Source: Atriophallophorus winterbourni
Taxonomy: Eukaryota; Platyhelminthes; Trematoda; Plagiorchiida; Microphallidae
Direction: 5' to 3'
Length of the DNA: 64,000 nucleotides
NCBI GenBank assembly: GCA_013407085.1
Contig: JACCGJ010013886.1
Coordinates: 25,102-89,101, forward strand
Shown: positions 1-10,799 of the stretch, one piece after another
Layout: each line of letters begins with the position of its first letter
Position numbering within the stretch: the stretch's first letter is position 1
The notes under the pieces: model-generated
What the model was told of the DNA's origin: nothing
Seen by the model: only the letters and a program-made list of their open reading frames with translations
Database searches by the model: none
Position numbers and translations under genes: made by a program

Positions 1-92
1 TCTGCAAGTGAGGGCTGAACGTAGTCGAAAGAGTTCCCTCCTGGCCCTTTGAGCTGCAGCAGCACATTGATCAGCCCACTTAAAGTTCAGTT

Positions 93-150
93 CAGTTTGC
101 ACAGGACAGTATGTGGCTGACAAGCCAATCGAGCGTCCAGAATTTCTTTC
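93..150 (-). repeat. CR1-like 3'-UTR remnant
   Basis: This stretch is the reverse complement of the 3'-UTR end of the CR1-like element at 17941-22095. Other copies lie at about 6600-6690 (same orientation) and 61315-61400. It ends abruptly where the tail of the next element begins, so it is a truncated scrap of an older insertion. No coding potential is seen. Confidence 0.6.
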
Positions 151-519
151 GGTTCAATGGTTCAATGGTTTATTGTGGTGTAAAAGCATAGCTTAAAAAT
201 AACCACAGGTTGGTATGTACAGTGTGGTGGAAATAAAATAGTAAGTGTCATCTGTTCGGGGACGGGGAGGCCTTATAGCGGGCCACACTCGCTTTGGAAT
301 TGAGCCTTCCTTATATTGCGAGGCGGTAGCAGGAGAATACGGAGGCATCGGGGTGGCGTTAGACCTAGATACAAGTAAAACTGACAGGTGGTTAGGAAGG
401 GAATGAACGGAGTAGTAAGGCAAGGAGGACAACGTACCTGGAAAAATGAAGCTAATACACGATGCGGTGTAGTAGATCAGTGCTTATCCGCGAACAACAG
501 CGATCGGACAGACAAGGCC

Positions 520-3294
520 TCAAGGTATGTTGTTGTGGAGATCATTTAAATGAGCGTCCAGACTCCGTTTAAAAACCTCTACGGATGTTGCGGATACGAC
601 TTCCTGGGGTAGACTATTCCAGTGAGTACATATCCGGAGGGAAAAGAAATGCCTGCGACAGTTGAGGCGTGAGTGTTGATATGAGAGTTTGAGTGAATGG
701 CCACGAAGATGTGAAGTTTCACGATTAAGGACGAGAATGTGTTTACAAGGGTGATCAGTGGATGAGAGGATTTGGTAGGTGAGAATGAGGTCACCACGGA
801 GCCTTCTGTATTTCACTGAAAAGAGATTGAGGGAGCGAAGACGTTCAGGATAAGGATACGAGGCCAGACCTCTGACAAGTTTTGTGGCGCGTCGCTGGGG
901 AGCCTCAAGAAGTCTTTGGTCCTTCAGTAACCACGGGCACCAAACTTGAACGGCGTATTCGAGATGTGGACGGATGAATGTTTTGAGCAAAAGCGACAAA
1001 CATTGAGGTTCAAATCTGCGAAAAACACGTTTGAGAAGACCAAGCATGGCGTTTGCTTTATTGGCTGCTCTCAGGCACGTCGCCGAGACTGACATGTTGG
1101 ACTGCACGATAATGCCTAAGTCCCTTTCTGAGGAAGTCGTCGCAATTTGGTGTAATCCCAGGTAATAGCTTGGGCTAGAGTTTGTACGCGTTGAAAGGAC
1201 GCGGCATTTCTCTGTATTGAACGGTAAGCAATTTTAGAGTGACCACACATAAAGCGAATTGAGGTCGTCCTGTAGTTGATTGATGTCGTGTTGACATGTG
1301 ATGACTCTCCAAAGTTTCAAGTCGTCGGCATACATGAGCGTGTGGGAATCAATGGCTTGAACTACATCATCAATGAAGGATAGGAATAGGGTTGGCCCGA
1401 GTACAGAGCCTTGAGGGACACCGCTGGAAATGCTGAAACTTGAAGAGAGACATCCATCGACGCGGACGCATGCGCGGCGATCTGATAAATAACTCTCAAG
1501 CCACTGAAGCAACTGACCTGCAATCCCTAGAGAACATAATTTGCGGAGCAAGATTCGATGGTTGACTCTGTCGAAAGCTTTCGAGAAATCTAAGTATACT
1601 AGGTGAATCTCACGTCCTTTGTCGACTTCGGATGTCCAGTGGTCACGTGCGAGCATCAGGTTCGTCACACATGATCTCCGGGGACGGAAACCGTGTTGCG
1701 AATCAGACAGAAGGTGTAGTCCTTCAATGAACTGGATCAGAGAGTCACTGATAATAGATTCCATAAGTTTCGATATAACAGAGAGTAATGTTATCGGTCG
1801 GTAATTAGACACGAGAGATCGAGAGCCGCTTTTATAGATGGGAGAGATAGATCCACACTTCCAGTCAAGTGGGACACAGCCGTTAGCAAAAAGGTGCGTG
1901 AAAAGATTAGCCAGGGGATAACAGAGAGAGGAGGCACATTCGCGTAGGGTTCGGGGATGGAAACCGTCTGGTCCAGCGGAACTGGTGGGCCGTAAGTTTT
2001 TTAGTTTACGATATATAACTGTGGGTGTAAATTCGATGTCAGATAAAGTGGAATGGGATGGGGATGAATTTACAGGAATCGTGATGTTGCCCGAAGAAGA
2101 TTGAAAAATTGAGGCAAAATGAGCTTTCAGAGCTTCGGCCGCAGCTGCAGCATCCTGGGTCAAGCCTTGTGGAGTCTCAAGGATCGTAACTCCAGGTTTA
2201 ACATACCTCAAGCGGTTCACATAACTAAATAACCGTTTGGGATTGATGGCAAAAGAGCTCGTTAGTCTGTACTGGTAAGCGAGTTTGTCATCGCGAACTA
2301 GCGAATTGACTTTGTTACGAAGCTTCCGATAGCGCTCCCAGTTCGCAGGAGTTGGCATACTGAGATAGGTAGCCCATTCAATATTTCTTTCCCGCATCCA
2401 TTTTTGAGTGCGACTACGAATTGGAGTAAAACCTCGACTTTTGAGAGAAACTTCTTTGGTAACGGTGCATAAGCTTTGCAGATGCTGTAAACGGGTCGAA
2501 AAATGAAGCCAGGCATCTTCCGCCGAAGTTGATGAGTTAATAATCCAATCTTGTTCATCAATGATAGTGTTGAGAGACGCGTAGTTTGTCCGTTTACATG
2601 AATAAATAGAGCGTGTATTTACCTTATCAGCCCAGTAAACTAGGTCGAAGTGGAGGAAGACATGATCACTGCGCCCGAGTGGGGGTTCCCGTTTGATATA
2701 CTCAATCATTAATTCGTCATTGGTCAAAATCAAGTCTAGCAGTGAGGGCGAATGCTGCGAGTGAAAACGTGTTGGGAGCGTGGAGTGGTTGAAAAGTGGA
2801 TGAGTGTGTATTAAGTCCAGTAGTTCATTAGATAGAGAGTCGCTAGGATATGGGTCACAGAATAGGCGTGGTAAATTGAAGTCACCCATAATGAGGACAT
2901 GTGTGTGGAAAACAGTTAATGCGTGGTTCAGATCTGTCAGCAATTGCATGTCGCGAGCCGCTGAGCTATTCGGTGGACGGTAGATGAGAACAATCAGTAA
3001 CGTTGAATGAACGGATAGTTGCAGAACACAGGAAAGACCGTCGGAAGATTGAAAACCATCTAATACTGAGCAGTGTAGTGATGATCGGGTGTAAAGAGCT
3101 ACACCTCCTCCTGCTGTAGGCCGATCTGACCGGAGGACAGTCATGTTAGTCAGCTCAATCTCACTGTCGAGGTGGCAATCACTCAACCAAGTTTCTGTGA
3201 CGGCAAGAATGTCATAGGGGCAAGCGGAAGTACGTAGTCTGAGTTCGTTAATTTTACTAAGAAGGCTTTGAGCATTAGTATAGCCACATACCAA
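520..3294 (-). pseudogene. CR1-like ORF2: APE endonuclease-reverse transcriptase with one premature stop
   Basis: Encodes the endonuclease and reverse transcriptase for target-primed reverse transcription. Reading from 3294 downward, an APE-type endonuclease comes first (NAQSLLSK, TETWLS, GDFNLP and an SDH motif). The reverse transcriptase follows with [25 protein letters not shown] and the catalytic YADD, then the thumb (RPHLEYAVQ, QRRATKLVRG) and a CR1-type C-terminus (GHSLKLSYQHSRLNCRRHF). The part below 1107 and the part above 1234 are in the same frame, separated only by a TAA at 1234-1236. The reading frame therefore spans 925 codons, matching the 926-aa ORF2 at 18968-21748. No ATG marks the start. 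The frame runs back into the ORF1 end, so translation may need re-initiation or frameshifting. Confidence 0.88.
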
Positions 3295-3323
3295 GGACTT
3301 CCGCAGAATAAGTGAAGGCTGAT

Positions 3324-4664
3324 TTACACCTGAGCCGGTCGGGACACGACCGGCTGGTTCAGGTTTTTTGATACGTCAGTAGATGCGGGTGGTAGATTTG
3401 TTACTTTAGGATTGACGAGTGAGTCACCATCGGTGCCAGTGTTGGGCAATCTGGATACAACGGTCTGTATAGGATTACGGCGTTGATTGTCGGAATATAG
3501 TCGAACATTAGGTGGAGCATATCTACGAGTTGTACGCCAAGCACTTAACGCAGAATTTACCATATCGGGATGTAGAAAACAAACCTTCAGTAAGCGGGGA
3601 GAATTACCAGAGTAAGTACCTGAACGAGGAAGACGGTAAATAGCGGTTGTGATTATATCAGTACACTCCATGTGACTATGTAGGAAACGCCACTGATCGT
3701 AATCATGCTGTTTCTTATCTAGATCATTCGAACATTCGCCTCCTGGTACACCATGAATGATGATAGCTGATGGCTCTCGGTGCGTTGATTTAGAATCACG
3801 ATTCTTTTGGCGCTCAGTCCATGGAACGTTCGGAAAGATCCGGATAATACTAGATTCACCGTGGAGTAAATAGGCAGACAATAAAACGTCTTCAGCTTGT
3901 TCACTCGTTTGCAAGTCAATACGTAAGAGACGGGCTTTATCGGCATGGGGGGAAGATGGATGTCGGGTTAATCGTGTTATACCCGAGGGATCTATGGCTG
4001 GGATTTTCATTTTCGAACACAAGTCAATCCACTGTTGTAGATCATGTTCACGTTTACTTTTGAACTGTGTACATGTTGACTCAGGTACATTGGTACAAAT
4101 GACGGAGAATGTGTGAGGACGCGCGTTTTTGACTTTTGGCGGAGAAGTGTTTGACTGCTTTTTCTTTGAGGTAGTTGCAGTAACCGGGTCTTTCAGTGGA
4201 AGGTATGACGGAGGGGAGAGTGTGCACCCAGGGTTACATTCAACAACAGGAACTATAGGCTGATCTTGTTGCCGGCGCAGAGAGGCGAGTTCTGCAAGAA
4301 TACGGCGGACATCAGATTCAACTTTAGAAATCCTATTATCGACTGTTTGACGGGGGGTTGCACTTTCGGGTCGAGCTGGTGTTGAGGACAACTGTGGAGT
4401 AACTTGTGAGGTACGCATAGGACATGTCAGCAGAGTAGATTCGCCATTATTCTGCAGAGATTCAAAATCAGGAAGGCATATCTGGCAAATGTATTTCAGA
4501 GAAGAAGATGCCTGTGACCGTATTACTGCAGTTTCTAAGTCCGTAAGACGAGGTTCACAAGATAGATGCGTTTTCGTGCAGCACAAAGAGCAAGTGATAG
4601 ACTTCGTTCTAGGTCCGACACGAGAGCCACACACTCGGCAAGAACAGCTCGAAATGGCAGGCAT
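3324..4664 (-). CDS. CR1-like ORF1: PHD-type zinc finger plus two related RNA-binding-like domains
   Basis: Nucleic-acid-binding ORF1 protein of copy A, 446 aa from the ATG at 4664. The frame is open to 4847, but the upstream codons match a non-coding repeat module, so the later ATG is preferred. Residues 9-63 give a C4HC3 zinc finger (C9, C12, C25, C28, H33, C36, C60, C63) like the PHD finger of other CR1 ORF1 proteins. A polar linker with short basic stretches follows. Two similar domains come next, at roughly 186-285 (starts CTNVPES, then HDLQQWIDLC, RLTRHP, LLSAYLL) and 300-400 (starts IHGVPGG, then HDYDQWRFLH, RLPRS, ALSAWR). They look like a tandem duplication of an RRM-like fold. Inferred role: ribonucleoprotein particle formation. 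Confidence 0.8.
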   Translation of the reverse strand: MPAISSCSCRVCGSRVGPRTKSITCSLCCTKTHLSCEPRLTDLETAVIRSQASSSLKYICQICLPDFESLQNNGESTLLTCPMRTSQVTPQLSSTPARPESATPRQTVDNRISKVESDVRRILAELASLRRQQDQPIVPVVECNPGCTLSPPSYLPLKDPVTATTSKKKQSNTSPPKVKNARPHTFSVICTNVPESTCTQFKSKREHDLQQWIDLCSKMKIPAIDPSGITRLTRHPSSPHADKARLLRIDLQTSEQAEDVLLSAYLLHGESSIIRIFPNVPWTERQKNRDSKSTHREPSAIIIHGVPGGECSNDLDKKQHDYDQWRFLHSHMECTDIITTAIYRLPRSGTYSGNSPRLLKVCFLHPDMVNSALSAWRTTRRYAPPNVRLYSDNQRRNPIQTVVSRLPNTGTDGDSLVNPKVTNLPPASTDVSKNLNQPVVSRPAQV

Positions 4665-5974
4665 TTTCGGTTCTAACTTGGAGTCAATTGAGTCGAAATA
4701 AAGTATAAAATCACACAGCACTAGAAATTGCAAAATTTCGATGGAAAGCTGCGGAGAAGCGCCCACCACTACCGAAGGGTCAATCCTTTTTCTCCGTGTG
4801 GAACCTCTGATGGTCGTAGGACTAGGAGAATGTAGTTGGAGGAGCACCGCGCTATAATCGATGCACTGCCAAAAGGTAATAAATAATAGTGTTCAAGTCG
4901 CGCTGGGCTGAAGATGAATAAAAGCCTATCAGATATACTTCGATAGTATGCGATTGAGCACCTGGCAATTTGATGAGGTTTTTTAATAGTTTAATAGCGT
5001 TGAATAGTGTATGAATAGTGTATGATAGAGTTGATCACCTTATTCTCATTCAAAAGCTACGCCACTACGGAATCGATGGCCCCTTGTTGACGTGGATCAG
5101 CCGATTTCTGCAAGATTTCACATCGTGTGTGCGCGCTTAAGACGCCTATTCAGACTGTTTCCCGGTAACCAGTGGAGTTCCGCAAGGATCCGTACTCGGA
5201 CCCACTCTCTTCCTTATATTCATCAATGATATTAGCATGATCTAATCAAGCCTATTTTTACTCTTCGCGGATGACCTCAAGGTTCGGCGTCGTATATCTA
5301 GCTTCGAAGATCATCAAATCCTGCAACGCGACCTCGACCGCCTCTACCAGTAGTCATTAGAACACAATTTACCGTTCAACTCAACAAAATGCCACATTCT
5401 GGTCATTCGACACTCTGTTCGTTACGCGTATCACTTGGGGGACGAGCTTTTGCACCATGTGGACCAGGTAAGCGACCTCGGCGTCATCCTACAGCAAGAC
5501 ATGGTTTGCTCCAGCCACTGTGACAAAGCTGCAAGAACCGCAAACCACAGTGTTGGTCTTCGGAGGCAACTTTTCGGACGCTTTGACCGACGACTCTTCT
5601 CCTAGCTACTGTCCGCTTATATCCGCCCTCCGCTCGAATATGCAGTCAGTGCGTGGCATCCGTGGCTCCAACAAGACATGAACGCCCTCGAACAGCCACA
5701 ACGGCGAGCAACAAAGCTTATCAACGGCCTTCAAAACATGTCCTACGAAGAACGGCTGCACTATAGCGGTCTCTTCTCAATCCGCTACCGACTCCTCCGC
5801 CGAGATTTGCTTTTGACCTTTCGCATTCTCACAGAGAATCAGCACCCTTGCAAGTCCCTGATGCCTCTATCCAATCGACGTAATCATCGTGGGCACGATC
5901 TCAAGATTGCTCATCAGAACAGCCGATTGAACAGTCGACGGTATTTCCGACCCCTTCGCATATGCCGTGTCTGG
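3930..5974 (+). repeat. Left arm of a 2045-bp inverted repeat
   Basis: This segment recurs in reverse complement at 8489-10533 with the same length and only about five substitutions noticed, for example at the ORF1 codon giving I versus V. It contains the 5' half of the minus-strand CR1-like copy A and the 3' part of the plus-strand copy B, including their head-to-head junction near 4860-5030. Both elements continue past the arm ends here, so this is the parental arm. The spacer between arms is 2514 bp. Confidence 0.9.
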
Positions 5975-6450
5975 AACGCTCTCCCGCCGGAGGTTGTATG
6001 TGCTGAGTCACTGTCTTCGTTTAAGCAACGTCTAGACAAACACCTATGGCAATCAACTTTCAAGTAACTTTTGTTTATCTTTCGCCATTCCGATCTACCC
6101 CATTATACTACATACCACTCACATATCCATAAACGACTAAAACGTTTTCCAGTCTTTTCTCCCCAGCTTACAAGCATCAACGTTGCTCACGCCAAAGCAA
6201 CCGTCCGCAAGTACGTCATGCACTGGAGGACGTGGTGGGAATGTGTCTTGGGCTGACACTTTTCCCTATAAAAAGCCACAAATGTCCAATCAAGGTGTAT
6301 GTAATACGCGAACATGGCCCGCTATAAGGCTTGTTTGCCTCCGTTTTTCTCTCATCATGTATGCTTTTTAGCACGCTTTGTGAGACCCTCTGTACACACC
6401 ACCCAGTGGTTTCTTACAAGCTATCAGCTTTTATTACCACAATAAAACTA
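5030..6450 (+). pseudogene. CR1-like ORF2 C-terminal half plus 3' UTR (copy B)
   Basis: A 5'-truncated LINE. The translation begins inside the reverse transcriptase palm ([33 protein letters not shown]) and continues through the thumb (RPPLEYAVSAW) to an open C-terminal stretch at 5678-6066 (EQPQRRATKLINGL, GHDLKIAHQNSRLNSRRYF). Several in-frame stops lie between about 5140 and 5610, so it is dead. The 3' UTR carries the shared TGGCCCGCTATAAGGC box near 6316 and ends in a CAATAAAACTATTGACTATT tail near 6440-6460, the CR1-type end. Confidence 0.82.
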
Positions 6451-6459
6451 TTGACTATT

Positions 6460-7000
6460 AAAATAAGCACATAGTTGAAAATAACCACAGGAAGTTTGGT
6501 AATGTGAGACGAAAATGGTAAAAACGACAGAATGTGCAGGCCTCACACGCGTTAAATCATGATTTTTTAATTGACTGAGCACTTGTAAGCTGTGTTTATT
6601 TCAGTTCAGTAGACACAGGCCTGTAAGTGGCTGCAAAGCCAATCGAGTGTCCGGAATTTTGTCGGTGGAAACTTGCATATAAATAAAGCTTCTAAGGTTA
6701 CCACTGCCTGAAATCGTTCTTTTTACTAGATGTCCTAGTCGTATGCGACAGGTGATGATACGTCAGCAGTTATCAAGACCGTCCTTCGTTGCACACGTTT
6801 TGTAACTTCTTCTTCTGAATCGAAAGCAGAAGGGATAAAATCCCGTTTGAGCTTCATCACAGTAATAGACATGGGTGACTTCTGCTGACAAGGCAAACAC
6901 TAAGAGTAGGGGAACACCACTATATCACTCCGGGGATCAGGTCCATCCGTCTTGACAAATGCTGATCCAACGCGCTTTTGAATAGCTGTTCAGATGACAG
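6460..7000. other. Inter-element spacer
   Basis: No gene is seen. At about 6600-6690 lies another truncated copy, minus strand, of the 3'-UTR repeat also present at 93-150. The remainder is unassigned sequence between CR1-like copies B and C, and part of it may be the 3' UTR of copy C. Confidence 0.5.
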
Positions 7001-8488
7001 AGACAGAAACCCTTTCGGTAGAGAGTTTCAAGTGTTCACCACCCGCGTGGATAGCGTGCTCACATTACTCAGCTTCAGCCTTCTAGGCTTCTGCAACTTA
7101 AAGTCATGTCCACGAGTCCTCGACTCACCCTCTGATCGGAAGTACTGGAGGAACTCGTCTCCATATTGACCAAGAAGAATATGGCGTATCAGGAGCAGGT
7201 CATTTCTTTCCCTTCGAAGTTCAAGGGGGTATAGTTTCAGCAAGCTTCTCCTATCCTCGTACGCGAGTTGGCGCATTCCACAAACCATCTTAGTGCCCCT
7301 CCTTTGTACCCTCTCCAAAGAGTCGCATTCGCCTTTGGACTGAGCAAATGCAACAGGTAGTCCATATTCCAACAGAGGACGAATGTACACAGAGAAAAGT
7401 GTCTGGAACATTTGCGGGGTAATGGACGCAAATGAACGCCGAATCGCCCAGAGCATCCTGGTAGCGCTGCCTATTCTCCGTCAAGTGTCAGCATTCGACT
7501 TCAAGGAATCCATAACCAGAATCCCTAAGTCTTTCCCGACCGTCACCGCTCTAATAGGCTTACATCCAAGAAAGTATTCACCACCAGAGTCATCGGAGTT
7601 TATGCGCATGACCACTGTTTTGTCCTCATTGATAGGCAGTGACCAGCGATGTGTCCAACAGAATAAGTCATCAATTGCTAGCTGCAGTTGCTTGTGGCCA
7701 TCACAGGAACTGACAGAGGCCCACAGTTTCAGATCATCCGCAAATAAAAGGCAATCGATCGCTACCGCGCCCGGAATATCATTCACGGAAACTTTGAATA
7801 ACAATGGGCCAAGGACAAGTCACTGCGGCACTCCCGAGCCTGCTATCATCTCTGAAGACAGACTCCATTCACCTTTACACGGTTTGACTGCCCTGAGATA
7901 AATGCCTCGATCCATTTAAGTAGACAACCCTGAATACCCAAACCCTCCAGCTTTACGAGCAATCGGCGGTGGGGCACGCGGTCAAACGACTTACTAAAGT
8001 CGATAAAAATGACATCGACCTCTTGACCAGAATCAGTCAGAGCACACCAACTTTCTCGCACCAGGAGCAGATTACTTAGGCATGAGCGATTTTTGGTGAA
8101 TCCATGTTGTTGTGGACACCAACGCCCACACTCAAAAAGAAATAGCTCTAATTTCCTTTTGATCAGCTTCTCTAAAATTTTACCGATCACAGAAGTCAAT
8201 GTGACCGGCCTGTAATTAGCGGGACTACCGGGGTCCCCACTCTCGAACAAATGTTTATTAATACCCTGTTTCCATTCTTGTGGCAAGACTTCTAATGTTA
8301 CAGATTTTGTAAACAACCTGGCCAGCGGAACGCACAGCACTTCTGATAGAGCGCGTAAAACCAACGGATGAATACCGTCTGGTCCTGGCGCGGATTGTGT
8401 GTCCAACTGTTCCAACATGAGTCTAACTGTTTCTACATCTACATCAAGATCAAACAGAACCTCACTGTTATTAGAGACAGAAGTATTC
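7000..8488 (-). pseudogene. 5'-truncated CR1-like reverse transcriptase (copy C)
   Basis: Minus-strand reverse transcriptase of a second CR1-like subfamily, the same one as at 23040-24680. Reading down from 8488: APGPDGIHP, NYRPVTLTSVIGK, HGFTKNRSCLSNLL, FIDFSKSFDRVPH, then a frameshift near 7850. The frame resumes with LLFADDLKLWASV (catalytic FADD) and, after another shift near 7460, the thumb and C-terminus (RPLLEYGLPVAF, RVQRRGTKMVCGM, RTRGHDFKLQKP). It starts just before the RT domain, lacking the endonuclease. At 8488 it abuts the inverted-repeat right arm exactly, inside the C-terminal coding region of copy B'. Confidence 0.82.
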
Positions 8489-10533
8489 AGACATGGCATA
8501 TGCGAAGGGGTCGGAAATACCGTCGACTGTTCAATCGGCTGTTCTGATGAGCAATCTTGAGATCGTGCCCACGATGATTACGTCGATTGGATAGAGGCAT
8601 CAGGGACTTGCAAGGGTGCTGATTCTCTGTGAGAATGCGAAAGGTCAAAAGCAAATCTCGGCGGAGGAGTCGGTAGCGGATTGAGAAGAGACCGCTATAA
8701 TGCAGCCGTTCTTCGTAGGACATGTTTTGAAGGCCGTTGATAAGCTTTGTTGCTCGCCGTTGTGGCTGTTCGAGGGCGTTCATGTCTTGTTGAAGCCACG
8801 GATGCCACGCACTGACTGCATATTCGAGCGGAGGGCGGATATAAGCGGACAGTAGCTAGGGGAAGAGTCGTCGGTCAAAGCGTCCGAAAAGTTGCCTCCG
8901 AAGACCAACACTGTGGTTTGCGGTTCTTGCAGCTTTGTCACAGTGGCTGGAGCAAACCATGTCTTGCTGTATGATGACGCCGAGGTCGCTTACCTGGTCC
9001 ACATGGTGCAAAAGCTCGTCCCCCAAGTGATACGCGTAACGAACAGAGTGTCGAATGACCAGAATGTGGCATTTTGTTGAGTTGAACGGTAAATTGTGTT
9101 CTAATGACTACTGGTAGAGGCGGTCGAGGTCGCGTTGCAGGATTTGATGATCTTCGAAGCTAGATATACGACGCCGAACCTTGAGGTCATCCGCGAAGAG
9201 TAAAAATAGGCTTGATTAGATCATGCTAATATCATTGATGAATATAAGGAAGAGAGTGGGTCCGAGTACGGATCCTTGCGGAACTCCACTGGTTACCGGG
9301 AAACAGTCTGAATAGGCGTCTTAAGCGCGCACACACGATGTGAAATCTTGCAGAAATCGGCTGATCCACGTCAACAAGGGGCCATCGATTCCGTAGTGGC
9401 GTAGCTTTTGAATGAGAATAAGGTGATCAACTCTATCATACACTATTCATACACTATTCAACGCTATTAAACTATTAAAAAACCTCATCAAATTGCCAGG
9501 TGCTCAATCGCATACTATCGAAGTATATCTGATTGGCTTTTATTCATCTTCAGCCCAGCGCGACTTGAACACTATTATTTATTACCTTTTGGCAGTGCAT
9601 CGATTATAGCGCGGTGCTCCTCCAACTACATTCTCCTAGTCCTACGACCATCAGAGGTTCCACACGGAGAAAAAGGATTGACCCTTCGGTAGTGGTGGGC
9701 GCTTCTCCGCAGCTTTCCATCGAAATTTTGCAATTTCTAGTGCTGTGTGATTTTATACTTTATTTCGACTCAATTGACTCCAAGTTAGAACCGAAAATGC
9801 CTGCCATTTCGAGCTGTTCTTGCCGAGTGTGTGGCTCTCGTGTCGGACCTAGAACGAAGTCTATCACTTGCTCTTTGTGCTGCACGAAAACGCATCTATC
9901 TTGTGAACCTCGTCTTACGGACTTAGAAACTGCAGTAATACGGTCACAGGCATCTTCTTCTCTGAAATACATTTGCCAGATATGCCTTCCTGATTTTGAA
10001 TCTCTGCAGAATAATGGCGAATCTACTCTGCTGACATGTCTTATGCGTACCTCACAAGTTACTCCACAGTTGTCCTCAACACCAGCTCGACCCGAAAGTG
10101 CAACCCCCCGTCAAACAGTCGATAATAGGATTTCTAAAGTTGAATCTGATGTCCGCCGTATTCTTGCAGAACTCGCCTCTCTGCGCCGGCAACAAGATCA
10201 GCCTGTAGTTCCTGTTGTTGAATGTAACCCTGGGTGCACACTCTCCCCTCCGTCATACCTTCCACTGAAAGACCCGGTTACTGCAACTACCTCAAAGAAA
10301 AAGCAGTCAAACACTTCTCCGCCAAAAGTCAAAAACGCGCGTCCTCACACATTCTCCGTCATTTGTACCAATGTACCTGAGTCAACATGTACACAGTTCA
10401 AAAGTAAACGTGAACATGATCTACAACAGTGGATTGACTTGTGTTCGAAAATGAAAATCCCAGCCATAGATCCCTCGGGTATAACACGATTAACCCGACA
10501 TCCATCTTCCCCCCATGCCGATAAAGCCCGTGT
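8489..10533 (-). repeat. Right arm of the 2045-bp inverted repeat
   Basis: Reverse complement of 3930-5974 with no length change. It carries a minus-strand copy of the copy B ORF2 C-terminal region (8489-9440; open at 8783-8489) and a plus-strand copy of the copy A ORF1 5' part (9540-10533). Both elements are cut mid-gene exactly at the arm ends, so this arm is the derived one. Past 10533 the ORF1 frame runs into unrelated sequence and ends at 10639. Confidence 0.9.
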
Positions 10534-10639
10534 TCAATTAAACAAATCATTCATGCAGTTGTTTGCCTTACTTTTCCAACAACACACATTTGCGTGGTCA
10601 CCAATCAAAAATTTTACAACCAACAGCATATCAGATTGA
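9797..10639 (+). pseudogene. Truncated copy of CR1-like ORF1 (A')
   Basis: Starts at the same ATG as copy A ORF1 and encodes the C4HC3 zinc finger and the beginning of the first RNA-binding-like domain. Homology to copy A stops at 10533, after ADKAR. The last 35 codons are fortuitous read-through into flanking DNA. It differs from copy A by only two noticed residues (P/L and I/V), so the duplication is recent. Confidence 0.8.
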
Positions 10640-10790
10640 ACTCCCGCAAATATGCATTTTCCGTTCGCAATGTGCAATTGTGGAACAGTTTACATACGTG
10701 AGTGGTGCAATCTGTAAACATTGACGTTTCTAAGAAAACACTAGATATCCACATGGACAATTATGCTTTTTACGTTTGACAATAATCTCT
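10600..10790 (+). pseudogene. CR1-like ORF2 extreme C-terminus fragment
   Basis: Immediately after the inverted-repeat arm, plus-strand codons read RLNSRKYAFSVRNVQLWNSL, then VNIDVSKKTLDIHMDN. This is the terminal block found at the end of the other CR1-like ORF2 proteins here. Stops interrupt it. It may be the remnant of the element into which the inverted segment inserted. Confidence 0.6.
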
Positions 10791-10799
10791 AACATTATT

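Larger units (their letters stand above)
150..4860 (-). mobile_element. Near full-length CR1-like non-LTR retrotransposon (copy A)
   Basis: An autonomous LINE of the CR1/jockey-like type on the minus strand, with 5' sequence, ORF1 (4664-3324), ORF2 (3294-520) and a 3' UTR ending near 150. The 3' end reads, on the minus strand, as a short direct repeat of an ATTGAACC-type octamer after CAATAAA. Terminal short repeats of this kind are typical of CR1 elements, which lack a long poly-A tail. The 3' UTR carries a GTGGCCCGCTATAAGGCC-type box at 258-285, shared with copies B (about 6316) and G (about 25660). ORF1 is open and ORF2 has a single in-frame stop, so this is a young copy. Its 5' part is duplicated in inverted orientation at 8489-10533. 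Confidence 0.85.

Noticed and set aside
9760..9972. Minus-strand 70-codon frame duplicated at 4489-4701
   Set aside because: It is antisense to the CR1-like ORF1 zinc finger in both inverted-repeat arms; its repetition reflects the duplication, not coding.
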